From an uncultured Bacteroidales bacterium (GTDB lineage Bacteria > Bacteroidota > Bacteroidia > Bacteroidales > Bacteroidaceae), in assembly GCA_902763865.1 (NCBI GenBank), contig CACWTR010000008.1, positions 1 through 64,000 of the forward strand: DNA of 64,000 bases. Reading direction: 5' to 3'. A model generated the notes under the pieces. It was not told where the DNA came from, searched no databases, and saw only the letters and a list, made by a program, of their open reading frames with translations. Positions 37,321 to 45,619 of the stretch are shown piece after piece (the first letter of the stretch is position 1; the number at the start of each line of letters is the position of its first letter). Position numbers and translations under genes: made by a program.

Positions 37321-39021
37321 CTATGAATTGACCTCAAGCATCATTTCATCGACGTTGGCACCGGGAGGTGTCATGGGCAGGACGTTGTCTTCTTCCTTCA
37401 CTGCGCACTGCAGGAGGAAGGGTCCGTCTGTCTGGAGCATTTCGCTGATGGCCTGGTCGAGGTCGCGACGGTCTGTGACGGTGCGGCAGGGGATGTTGTA
37501 GCCGGCTGCGATTTTCTCGTAGTCGGGGTTGAGCATGGGTGTGAAGGAGTAGCGCTTGCCGAAGAACATGTACTGCCACTGCCGGACGTTGCCCAGGAAG
37601 TTGTTGTTCAGGAGTATCATCTTCACGGGGATTCGGTTCTCCATGATGGTTCCGAGTTCCTGTATGGTCATTTGGAATCCTCCGTCGCCGCAGAACATGC
37701 AGACGGTGCGTTGCGGTGCGCCGTAGCAGGCTCCGATGGCTGCGGGTATGCCGAATCCCATCGTGCCGCATCCGCCGCTGGTGACTATGGAGCGTGGCTT
37801 GGTGAACTTGAAGTATCGGCATCCGAACATCTGGTTCTGCCCGACGTCGGTTACGAGGATGGCCTTGTTGTCTGCTGCCTCGCTCACCTTGCGTACCACT
37901 TCGCCCATGAGGAGGGGTCCTTCGGTGGGGTGCAGTGCTGCATCGATGACTTTCGTGTATTCCTTTTCTTCGTAGGGTTTGAAGCCTTCGATCCATGCCT
38001 TGTGTGTCGTTTTCTCCACGAGCTTGGTCACTTGCGGCAGTGTTTGCTTGCAGTTGCCGAGCACGGCGAGTGTAGGCTTCACGTTCTTGCCGAGTTCCGA
38101 GGGGTCTATTTCAAAGTGAATGATTTTGGCTTGCTTGGCGTAGGTTTTCAGGTTGCCCGTCACGCGGTCGTCGAAGCGCATGCCTACTGCGATGAGCAGG
38201 TCGCACTGGTTGGTCATGACGTTGGGGGCGAGGTTGCCGTGCATGCCTAGCATTCCCATGTTCAGGGGGTGGTCGGTGGGTGTGGCAGACAGGCCAAGGA
38301 TGGTGGAGGCGAATGGTATCTGTGCTTTCTCGCAGAGTTCGAGCAGCTCGCTGTTGGCTCCTGCCAGTTCAACGCCCTGACCTACGAGCATGAAGGGCTT
38401 TACGCTTTCGTTTATCATGCGGGCAGCTTTCTGGCATGCGCCCTCTTCGGGCTGCGGGTTGGGATTGTAGCTGCGGATGAAATCGACGGTTTGCGGTGCG
38501 TACTCTATCATGGCCGTCTGAGCGTTCTTGGCAAAGTCGAGCACGACGGGCCCCGGTCTGCCGCTCTTTGCGATGAAGAAGGCACGGGCTACTGCCCAGG
38601 GGATGTCCTCGGCCCGGCGTATCTGGTAGTTCCACTTCGTGATGGGCCCGGTCACACCTACCACATCGACCTCCTGGAAGGCGTCTGTGCCGAGCATGGC
38701 TGCCCCGACTTGTCCGCAGATGACGACCATCGGCGTGGAGTCAATCATGGCATCGGCCACGCCGGTGATGGTGTTCATGGCTCCCGGTCCGCTCGTGACG
38801 AGGGCACAGCCCACTTTGCCGCTGACTCGGGCATAGCCTTGGGCTGCATGGACGGCAGCCTGTTCGTGGCGCACCAGTATGTGGTGCAGTGCTTGCTTGT
38901 GGAAGTAGAGGGCGTCGTAGGTGGGCATGATGGCACCGCCTGGATAGCCGAAGAGTACTTCTACGCCTTCGTGCTCGAGGCAGCGCATCAGTGCCTCGGC
39001 ACCCGTTATTCTTTCATTCAT
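37321..39021 (-). CDS. ilvB: Acetolactate synthase catalytic subunit
   Basis: 566 residues from the ATG at 39021 (MNERITGAEALMRCLEHEGV). An in-frame ATG at 39051 overlaps the -7 box and is rejected. TPP/FAD enzyme that condenses pyruvate to acetolactate. Motifs: VLFGYPGGAIMPTYDAL, the catalytic Glu in VRHEQAAVHAAQGYARVSG, VTSGPGAMNTITGVADAMID, the FAD-related region GMRFDDRVTGNL and TPP-binding GDGGFQMTIQELGTIMENRI ending in NNNFLGNVRQW. First gene of the ilv cluster. Confidence 0.97.
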   Translation of the reverse strand: MNERITGAEALMRCLEHEGVEVLFGYPGGAIMPTYDALYFHKQALHHILVRHEQAAVHAAQGYARVSGKVGCALVTSGPGAMNTITGVADAMIDSTPMVVICGQVGAAMLGTDAFQEVDVVGVTGPITKWNYQIRRAEDIPWAVARAFFIAKSGRPGPVVLDFAKNAQTAMIEYAPQTVDFIRSYNPNPQPEEGACQKAARMINESVKPFMLVGQGVELAGANSELLELCEKAQIPFASTILGLSATPTDHPLNMGMLGMHGNLAPNVMTNQCDLLIAVGMRFDDRVTGNLKTYAKQAKIIHFEIDPSELGKNVKPTLAVLGNCKQTLPQVTKLVEKTTHKAWIEGFKPYEEKEYTKVIDAALHPTEGPLLMGEVVRKVSEAADNKAILVTDVGQNQMFGCRYFKFTKPRSIVTSGGCGTMGFGIPAAIGACYGAPQRTVCMFCGDGGFQMTIQELGTIMENRIPVKMILLNNNFLGNVRQWQYMFFGKRYSFTPMLNPDYEKIAAGYNIPCRTVTDRRDLDQAISEMLQTDGPFLLQCAVKEEDNVLPMTPPGANVDEMMLEVNS

Positions 39022-39048
39022 CTTTCTTACCTTATTACTTTCGCGCTG

Positions 39049-39056
39049 CAAAGGTA
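39049..39056 (-). promoter_or_regulatory. -7 box TACCTTTG for the ilv cluster
   Basis: CAAAGGTA on the plus strand. It gives a leader of about 25 nt to the ATG at 39021 and so decides the ilvB start. Confidence 0.6.
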
Positions 39057-39160
39057 CGAAAATAAATTAAGAATGAAGAATGAAGCGCGAAGAATTATTT
39101 GCGAAAAGGCGAAACTTGGGGCAGGGCGGCGAGTTGGCAAGCCGAACAGATAGCGTGGTG

Positions 39161-39243
39161 TTCGTTGCTTCATCGCGATGGAGTGATTGCTTCATCGCGA
39201 TGAAGCAATTGCTTGATCGCGATGAAGCAATCAATACGTCGTG
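39161..39243 (+). repeat. Hairpin array, family A copy 2 (three 22-bp palindromes)
   Basis: Three modules at 39165, 39187 and 39209. The middle one (39187-39208) is identical to the perfect palindrome at 5140, arm TTGCTTCATCG. The left flank is TTCG and the right flank CAATCAATACGTCGTG. It is the main feature of the 326-bp gap between ilvB and the Na/Pi cotransporter, which also holds both genes' promoters. Confidence 0.88.
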
Positions 39244-39299
39244 AGGGGGCGGCCTTGCGGAAGCCTCGGCAAATCTTAACGAAAACGTAACTGGATTTG

Positions 39300-39331
39300 T
39301 TTGGCAGGCAACGAAGGAGTCCGTACCTTTG
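39300..39331 (+). promoter_or_regulatory. Complete promoter for the Na/Pi cotransporter
   Basis: TTTG at 39300-39303, 20-bp spacer, TACCTTTG at 39324-39331. Short leader of about 14 nt to the ATG at 39348. Confidence 0.8.
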
Positions 39332-39347
39332 CAGCAAAAAAAGCAAG

Positions 39348-41027
39348 ATGCAGGATTATTTACAACTTTCAATGAAGCTTCTCGGCTCGCTGGCTCTGCT
39401 GATATACGGCATGAAGGCGACGAGCGACGCGCTGCAGAAAATGGCGGGACCTCAGTTGCGCCACATCCTGAGCCGCATGACTACCAATCGCTTGACGGGC
39501 GTCCTGACGGGTGCCTTCGTGACGTGCGCCGTGCAGTCGTCGTCGGCCACTACGGTCATGACCGTCTCTTTCGTCTCTGCCGGACTGCTCACCCTGGCTC
39601 AGGCCATCTCTGTCATTATGGGTGCAAACATCGGCACTACGCTCACGGCCTGGATCATGTCGCTGGGCTACAACGTCGATCTGACGAATGTCGTCTTCCC
39701 GGCCTTCGCCGTCGGCATTATCCTGATATACAGCAAGCGCTATCGCTTCGTCGGCGACTTCCTGTTCGGACTGGCTTTCCTGTTTGCCTCGCTCGTCTTG
39801 CTGAGCACGATGGGCAAGGAGATGGACCTGCAGCACAACGAGACGCTGATGGAGTTCTTTGCCTCGTTCAACACGGACAGCTACCTGTCGCTGCTGCTTT
39901 TCCTGGCAATCGGCACCGTCATTACCTGCATCGTGCAGTCGTCGGCAGCAGTGATGGCTATCACCATACTGCTCTGCTCTACGGGCGTGCTTCCTATATA
40001 TTTAGGTATAGCGCTCGTAATGGGTGAGAACGTGGGCACGACGGCCACTGCCAACCTCGCCGCCCTCGGAGCCGGCACGCAGGCGCGTAGGGCAGCCCTG
40101 GCCCACCTGCTCTTCAACGTGTTCGGAGTGATGTGGGTGCTCTGCATCTACTATCCTTTCGTCGATATGGTCTGCAACCTCGTGGGGTTCGACCCGCAGT
40201 CCGGCGGTCAGGCAACGAAACTGCCCATCGTGCTGGCTGCCTTCCATACCTGTTTCAACCTGACCAATACGGCCATCCTCATCGGCCTGATTCCGCAGAT
40301 GGAACGCGTGGTCTGCTGGCTGATGCCGGACAGGGAACAGCCCCAGAATGACGGGTTCCGCCTGAGGTACATACAGGCAAACGTCATGAAGACTCCGGAA
40401 ATCTCCGTCCTGCAGGCCCAGAAGGAAGTCATCTTCTATGCAGAGCAGACACAGCAGATGTTCGCTACGGTGCGGCAGATGCTTGAGGAGAAGGACTCGA
40501 AGGGCATAGGCCGGAGCTATCAGCAGGTGGCGGAGCAGGAGGACATCAGCGACCGTACCGAGGTGGAGATAGCCCGCTACCTGGAACAGGTGAGCAACAA
40601 CCACCTGAGCGACATCACAAAGACAAAGGTGCGCCGCATGATGCGCGAGATAAGCGAACTGGAGCGGATAGGCGACGCTTGCTACAGACTGGCCCGGACG
40701 CTGGTGCGCAGCAGCGAGCGCGGACAACTGTTCACGACTGCCCAGACAGACAGGCTGCAGCAGCTGATGCAACTGACCGACGAGGCCCTGACACAGATGA
40801 ACGTCGCTATGGCAGGCCACGGGCAGGAGTACGACATCCGCGACATCTACTTCATCGAGAACAAAATCAACCAGACGTGTCGCCGGCTGAAGGACGACAA
40901 CATCCGCGCCCTTGACGAGCGCGAATACAGCTACGGCGTAGGCACCATGTTTGGCGACGTGATAGGCGAATGCGAGAAACTGACCGGCTGCATCGTGAAC
41001 GTCGTGCAGGCAAGGGTCGGAAAATAA
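39348..41027 (+). CDS. Na/Pi cotransporter (NptA/YjbB-like) with PhoU-like C-terminus
   Basis: 559 residues starting MQDYLQLSMKLLGSLALLIY, just after its promoter. The membrane part has the duplicated QSS motifs of the Na/phosphate symporters: TCAVQSSSATTVMTVSFVS and TCIVQSSAAVMAITILLCS, with GANIGTTLTAWI and GENVGTTATANLAALG. Residues about 360-555 are helical and PhoU-like (RMMREISELERIGDACYRLA), as in many bacterial NptA proteins. Predicted to move phosphate across the inner membrane. It sits directly upstream of a two-component system in the same direction, separated by 104 bp with a weak terminator-like hairpin. Confidence 0.9.
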   Translation: MQDYLQLSMKLLGSLALLIYGMKATSDALQKMAGPQLRHILSRMTTNRLTGVLTGAFVTCAVQSSSATTVMTVSFVSAGLLTLAQAISVIMGANIGTTLTAWIMSLGYNVDLTNVVFPAFAVGIILIYSKRYRFVGDFLFGLAFLFASLVLLSTMGKEMDLQHNETLMEFFASFNTDSYLSLLLFLAIGTVITCIVQSSAAVMAITILLCSTGVLPIYLGIALVMGENVGTTATANLAALGAGTQARRAALAHLLFNVFGVMWVLCIYYPFVDMVCNLVGFDPQSGGQATKLPIVLAAFHTCFNLTNTAILIGLIPQMERVVCWLMPDREQPQNDGFRLRYIQANVMKTPEISVLQAQKEVIFYAEQTQQMFATVRQMLEEKDSKGIGRSYQQVAEQEDISDRTEVEIARYLEQVSNNHLSDITKTKVRRMMREISELERIGDACYRLARTLVRSSERGQLFTTAQTDRLQQLMQLTDEALTQMNVAMAGHGQEYDIRDIYFIENKINQTCRRLKDDNIRALDEREYSYGVGTMFGDVIGECEKLTGCIVNVVQARVGK

Positions 41028-41050
41028 CCGCCCGCGACACATATAAAAGA

Positions 41051-41076
41051 AAAAGGGAAGGCAATCCTCCCTTTTC
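41051..41076 (+). terminator. Weak terminator-like hairpin after the Na/Pi cotransporter
   Basis: AAAAGGGAAGG pairs imperfectly (one bulged A) with CCTCCCTTTT, loop CAAT. Read-through into the response regulator is possible. Confidence 0.5.
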
Positions 41077-41090
41077 CCATATCTTATTCG

Positions 41091-41098
41091 TAACTTTG
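41091..41098 (+). promoter_or_regulatory. -7 box TAACTTTG for the two-component operon
   Basis: TAnnTTTG match 33 bp upstream of the response-regulator ATG. No -33 TTTG at the normal spacing. Confidence 0.5.
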
Positions 41099-41131
41099 CA
41101 CCGCAAATAGACAGAACACTGGCAGCACAAG

Positions 41132-41857
41132 ATGGAACAGACAACAAAGAAACGTGTCCTCGTGGTCGATAACGAACAGGACCTGTGCGAGATACTGCTT
41201 TTCAACCTCATGGCCGGGGGCTATGAGGCCGAAGCTGCCTACTCTGCCGAGGAAGCATGGCGGAAGATGGCCGAGTCCAAGGCTGCGAAAGGTACATTCC
41301 CCGACCTCCTGCTGCTGGACGTGATGATGCCAGGCATGTCCGGATTCGAGTTTGCCGCCCTCCTGAGGCAGGACGAGCATACGGCACGCATCCCCATCAT
41401 CTTCCTGACTGCCTGCACGGGAGAGGACGACACGCTGCAGGGCTTTGGACTCGGAGCCGACGACTACGTGACGAAACCCTTCTCCGTGCGCGAGGTGATG
41501 GCAAGGGTGAAGGCCGTGCTCTCCCGGACAGGCAGCGGACGCAACGACAGCGAGGAAGCCTTGACCTACAAGGGTCTTTGGCTGAACCAGAAGCAGAAGA
41601 CCTTCTTCATCGAAGGCGAGGAAACATCCCTGACGCGGACGGAATACGAACTGCTCTCCCTGCTGCTCAGTCATCAGGGTCAGGTGCTTTCCCGCCAGGA
41701 ACTGCTCGAGAAGGCATGGCCCAAGGGAGTCGTCGTGACGGGGCGGACAGTCGATGTCCACATAGCACGGCTGCGAAAGAAAATGGGCATGTATGCCTCC
41801 TGCATCGTCAGCCGCCAGGGATTCGGCTATTGCTTCGAGGACAGCCTCCCCCTCTGA
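41132..41857 (+). CDS. OmpR/PhoB-family response regulator
   Basis: 241 residues. Receiver domain (8-130): RVLVVDNEQDLCEILLF, phosphoacceptor Asp63 in LLLLDVMMPGMSG, switch Thr in IFLTACTGEDD, Lys in DDYVTKPFSVREVMARV. The C-terminal winged helix (140-238) has LTRTEYELLSLLLSHQGQVL, SRQELLEKAWP and TVDVHIARLRKKMG. It would bind DNA when phosphorylated by the adjacent kinase. It begins 104 bp after the Na/Pi cotransporter, which suggests but does not prove a phosphate-sensing role. Confidence 0.95.
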   Translation: MEQTTKKRVLVVDNEQDLCEILLFNLMAGGYEAEAAYSAEEAWRKMAESKAAKGTFPDLLLLDVMMPGMSGFEFAALLRQDEHTARIPIIFLTACTGEDDTLQGFGLGADDYVTKPFSVREVMARVKAVLSRTGSGRNDSEEALTYKGLWLNQKQKTFFIEGEETSLTRTEYELLSLLLSHQGQVLSRQELLEKAWPKGVVVTGRTVDVHIARLRKKMGMYASCIVSRQGFGYCFEDSLPL

Positions 41858-41897
41858 ACGGCGGACACGGACGGCACAAAAGCTAAACACAACGGAA

Positions 41898-42830
41898 ATG
41901 ACAAAAGCTAAGATAAGTGAAGGCCGGAAGATGTGGATGAGCGTAATGGTCATCTTTGCCGCCTACGCCGCCATCTTCATCCTCTTCGAGGACTACGACC
42001 GCAAGAACTCCATGCCCCTCGGCGAACCCTCCGACTGGCATCTGTTGATTTTTTCCCTCGTCATCATGGCCGTGCTGGGCTGGCTGTTGTTCCACTATGC
42101 CCGGCGAATGGACGAGCGCATCAGCCGTCAGCAGGCGGAGGAACACAACATGATGCGACGTGAGCTTACGCAGAACATTGCCCACGAACTGAAAACCCCC
42201 GTGGCCTGCATCCTGGGCTACACCGACACCATCCTCGGTCAGCCGGACATGCCGGAGCAGACCCGCCAGCAGTTCATCGTGAGGACCAATGCGCAGGCAC
42301 AGCGTCTGACAGCCCTGTTGCAGGACATCTCCACGCTCAACCGAATGGACTATGCCGCCGATTCGCTCTCTCTCGAAAGGGTGGATATCCAGGCTATGGT
42401 GGCCGACATCGTGGAGGAATGTGCATCGCAGCTTGCGAAAAGGCAGATGACTTTCCGCAACTGTCTGCACGGCGACATCAGTGTGCAAGGCAACTGGCAA
42501 CTGCTCTACGGCATCTTCCGTAACCTGACGGACAATGCCATCCTCTATGCCGGCATGGGGACCACCATTTGCCTCTCGGCAGAGCATAAGGCCGACGGCT
42601 GGCATTTCTCGTTCAGCGACAACGGAGTGGGCGTTCCTCCGGAGCACTTGCCACGCCTCTTCGAGCGTTTCTACCGCGTGGATAAGGGACGAAGCAGGGA
42701 AGCCGGCGGCACAGGTCTCGGCCTCGCCATCGTGAAGAATGCTGTTGTCCTGCACGGCGGGAACATCACCGTGGGGGCAGCTCCCGGCGGCGGACTCCTG
42801 TTTGAGTTCACCTTGCCCGAGCGTCTGTGA
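41898..42830 (+). CDS. Sensor histidine kinase
   Basis: 310 residues, starting at MTKAKISEGRK, 40 bp after the response regulator. Two membrane helices (about 13-30 and 47-66) enclose a periplasmic loop of only about 16 residues, so it lacks a classical sensor domain. DHp domain: TQNIAHELKTPVACILGYTD with His96. Catalytic domain: N box FRNLTDNAILYAG, G1 box FSDNGVGVPPEHL, F box LFERFYRVDKG, G2 GGTGLGLAIVKNAV. It would phosphorylate the upstream regulator. PhoR-like kinases with tiny periplasmic loops often sense through a partner transporter or PhoU; here the neighbouring NptA-PhoU protein is a candidate (inference). Confidence 0.94.
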   Translation: MTKAKISEGRKMWMSVMVIFAAYAAIFILFEDYDRKNSMPLGEPSDWHLLIFSLVIMAVLGWLLFHYARRMDERISRQQAEEHNMMRRELTQNIAHELKTPVACILGYTDTILGQPDMPEQTRQQFIVRTNAQAQRLTALLQDISTLNRMDYAADSLSLERVDIQAMVADIVEECASQLAKRQMTFRNCLHGDISVQGNWQLLYGIFRNLTDNAILYAGMGTTICLSAEHKADGWHFSFSDNGVGVPPEHLPRLFERFYRVDKGRSREAGGTGLGLAIVKNAVVLHGGNITVGAAPGGGLLFEFTLPERL

Positions 42831-42844
42831 GGGGAGGGTGGAAC

Positions 42845-45553
42845 TTACCTGACCAGTTCCTTGCGCCGATTCGTGACGATGATGCCGCGATGATGCTTGG
42901 TCGGCTGTCGCCCGTCAAGGGTGAAGACGGCGGGTTGGGTTGCGTCCCAAGCGTCGGGCTGCAGGGTGGGCAGGGCTGTCGGATTGCCACCCTGCATGAC
43001 GGCTGAGATGTCTTCGGACTCCAACGCTACGTTGTAGATGCGGACATCGGCAATGCGAGCCTTCAGCAACGGGTCGGAGCCGGACTGGCTGCGACCTATG
43101 TAGTTGACAACAGGATGCAGGTCGGCAAGGCTGATGGCTGTCGTCGTACTCCCGGCCACCTGCTGTCCATCGACATAGACGACGGTTCGTCCCCGACCGG
43201 TGGTAATCGCTACGTGCTTCCATTGCTTGGGAGTAAGCTGGGACTTGCTGTTGAGGACCTGTTCGTAGGCTCCGTCCTTGAGGATGAGACTCATGACTCT
43301 GTTCTGGTTCGAGGCAGTGAGCGAAACGTGGCTGTCCGGTCCGTTGCCGAAGCTGAACAGGTGTTGCATCCTGCTCCCGGTGCCCATCCAGTTTACCCAC
43401 ATGCAGACGGTCAGCTCGTCCGAGCCGGCAACCTCGTAGGGCAGTTGGACAAAGTTGTTGCCGGCCTCAAGGTTCAGTGCTTTCATCCCGTCGGAAGGTC
43501 CGTCCGTATAGGCTGGTGACGATGAAGCGACGGCATCGAAGCGGTTTTCCGTTTCGTCCATGAGCGATTCGTCCATGAGCCACTGCGCGATGAGGCCGTC
43601 GCTGCCTGTAGGCCGTGCCGTTACGGAGTCGGAACATGCCGAGAGGTTCTGTGCCTTGTCAATAGCCCTTACCTTATATATATATTCTTCGCCTTGCCTG
43701 CATGTGTTATCAACGAAATGCGTCGTGGCGAGGCATCGGGCAATGGTGTTCCATTCCCCGTCCTCCTTCGCGGAGCGCAATACCATGTAGCCTTCTATGT
43801 CGTCCTCAGGGCTGACATCCCACGACAGCTTGACGGATGCCTGCTGTTCCATTGCCACGAGGCCGGTAGGCTGAGCCGGTGCCTCTGTCTCGTAAGCCAC
43901 TTCAACGGGCAGAAGCCTCCAGAGCTGACAGACATGGCGGGAAGGGGAAGCCTGCAGGTCGAGCTGGCAAACATTGGTGCCGTCGGCTTTGCTGCTGGAG
44001 CTGGCCGAGAGGTACAGAGCGCTCTCGCGGTTGCGCAGGTAGTAGTAGCCGTTGCCCGCGTACTGAAGATACCATTGCTGATTGCTCGAGGGGCTTCCTG
44101 AGGGCGTGTAGGCCATAACGTTGGCACCCGACACACACGAGTAGTTTTCTACGTCCATGCAGACTTTGCCGTCGCTGGCACATCGCACTTCGTAGAAGCT
44201 GTAGTCACCGCCAATGCGTGGACTGACGGGCGAGACGTTCCATTGCTGAGTCTTTGCTCCGGTGAACTTGCCGGTGACGATGTTGCTTCCCGACACCATA
44301 GCCACGTTGCCGTTGCCTTTGTTCACCAGCTTGTAGGTGTTGGCTTCGATGGCTGCGGGCGGCACGTCCTCGCCCCACTGGATGTCTATGACGCGCTCTG
44401 CATTGGTCTGTCCTTTCTGGTAGCTGCCTACCGTGCCTCCGGGAATCTCCATCGTGAAGGTCCTTGCAGGGCCGTGACCATCGAAATAGACATCGCGGTC
44501 GGGCGATACGAACCTGTAGGTCGTGGTGGCTGCCTGCCTTTCGCTGCTGCCGATGAAAGCTTTCACGCGTCCGTCATCATGCCGCCAGACGGAAGCCGCA
44601 GTCCAGTTCGTGCGGTGCTCGGCATACGACAGTCGTTCTCCGTGACGGCTAATGTCGCAGAACTCTCCGCGGGCCCTGCTGTCAAAGCCCCACCAGATGC
44701 CTATGGTCATGCCGTATTCCAGCCCTATCATGGCCTCGCCCACGTTGTGCATCTCGTCGGCATAGCCCACCTTGCCGTCGGCTACAACCTGCTGATAGAA
44801 CTTGGCATAGTTGTCAAAGCTGCCTGCCAGCTGATGGGTATTGCCCCATTCGATGTAGCTTCTGCCGGCGTTGTACCACTGGAGCGCCTTGTCGTCGTTG
44901 AGCGTGTTACCTCCGGTGATGACAGCATCGTCCAGGCGCGGATAGCTCTCCCGCAGCAGGCGGGCTATCTGCGTCTGTTTCGTGGTGCTGGCTCCTTCTT
45001 CTGCAATCCAGTAGTCGGGCTCGTTGAAGATGCTGATGCCTACTACGGGGTGCTTGCTGTTCTTCTGAAGCCAATGGACGTGGCTGTTGATGTTGGCGGC
45101 CCAATGCGCGTTGTTGGCACTGTTTTCCGTCACGTAGTAGTCGGACGTGCCTCCTTCCTGGTCGGCAGTGAGGACGAGCGGAAGCGTGGTGCTGACCAAG
45201 TTGAACCACTTGTTGCGCTCGCGCAGCCTGTTGATTTCCGTGTTGTTGAGAACAGAATCGTTGGTCAGGGGCTTGTTGATGCCGAAGCACGAGCGACCGA
45301 TGCCGATGTTCTCCTTCCCCATGTGGTTGATACCTTTCCGGATGTTCTGTTCGCTTATCCATGCCTGGTCCAGTCCCCATGTTGGTTGGAAGCGCGTGCC
45401 TTCGCCCTTCAGTCGGAATGGCACAACGACCTGCTCCACGTCGTCGGCTTGCAGGTAGAGACTTGATGAAGCGCCCCCGTCGTTCTCAGCCGCCACATGC
45501 AGCATACACGTCAGCAGCGTAGCCAGCAGCAATCTTCGCCTCAGTTTTGCCAT
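42845..45553 (-). CDS. Secreted clan-A-like glycoside hydrolase with ricin-B, Fn3 and LamG domains
   Basis: 902 residues, signal peptide at 1-22. Residues about 35-395 look like a GH-A TIM barrel: acid/base candidate Glu178 in GISIFNEPDYW and nucleophile candidate Glu267 in GYADEMHNVGEA. I cannot assign the CAZy family with confidence. Then a ricin-B lectin domain (403-550: YKLVNKGNGN, NQQWYLQY, CQLWRL), an Fn3 domain (558-648: QPTGLVAMEQQASVKLSWDV), a LamG concanavalin-like domain (652-855) and a C-terminal tail (873-902; AVFTLDGRQ...KELVR) like T9SS sorting signals. It lies 59 bp downstream of ilvD, and that gap is filled with heptamer repeats. Confidence 0.85.
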   Translation of the reverse strand: MAKLRRRLLLATLLTCMLHVAAENDGGASSSLYLQADDVEQVVVPFRLKGEGTRFQPTWGLDQAWISEQNIRKGINHMGKENIGIGRSCFGINKPLTNDSVLNNTEINRLRERNKWFNLVSTTLPLVLTADQEGGTSDYYVTENSANNAHWAANINSHVHWLQKNSKHPVVGISIFNEPDYWIAEEGASTTKQTQIARLLRESYPRLDDAVITGGNTLNDDKALQWYNAGRSYIEWGNTHQLAGSFDNYAKFYQQVVADGKVGYADEMHNVGEAMIGLEYGMTIGIWWGFDSRARGEFCDISRHGERLSYAEHRTNWTAASVWRHDDGRVKAFIGSSERQAATTTYRFVSPDRDVYFDGHGPARTFTMEIPGGTVGSYQKGQTNAERVIDIQWGEDVPPAAIEANTYKLVNKGNGNVAMVSGSNIVTGKFTGAKTQQWNVSPVSPRIGGDYSFYEVRCASDGKVCMDVENYSCVSGANVMAYTPSGSPSSNQQWYLQYAGNGYYYLRNRESALYLSASSSSKADGTNVCQLDLQASPSRHVCQLWRLLPVEVAYETEAPAQPTGLVAMEQQASVKLSWDVSPEDDIEGYMVLRSAKEDGEWNTIARCLATTHFVDNTCRQGEEYIYKVRAIDKAQNLSACSDSVTARPTGSDGLIAQWLMDESLMDETENRFDAVASSSPAYTDGPSDGMKALNLEAGNNFVQLPYEVAGSDELTVCMWVNWMGTGSRMQHLFSFGNGPDSHVSLTASNQNRVMSLILKDGAYEQVLNSKSQLTPKQWKHVAITTGRGRTVVYVDGQQVAGSTTTAISLADLHPVVNYIGRSQSGSDPLLKARIADVRIYNVALESEDISAVMQGGNPTALPTLQPDAWDATQPAVFTLDGRQPTKHHRGIIVTNRRKELVR

Positions 45554-45557
45554 GCTT

Positions 45558-45619
45558 TAATCCCTAATCTCTAATCCCTAATCTCTAATCTCTAATCTCT
45601 AATCCTTAATCCCTAATCC
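45558..45619 (-). repeat. Heptamer tandem repeat (TAATCCC/TAATCTC type, about nine units)
   Basis: On the plus strand units read TAATCCC, TAATCTC, TAATCCC, TAATCTC, TAATCTC, TAATCTC, TAATCCT, TAATCCC and a partial TAATCC. The array starts 5 bp upstream of the glycosidase ATG and runs into the ilvD stop codon. A change in unit number would alter the spacing of the glycosidase start from ilvD. Confidence 0.92.

Noticed and set aside
39022..39160. Leader-peptide attenuator upstream of ilvB
   Set aside because: No short frame rich in Leu, Ile or Val codons and the mRNA leader is only about 25 nt.
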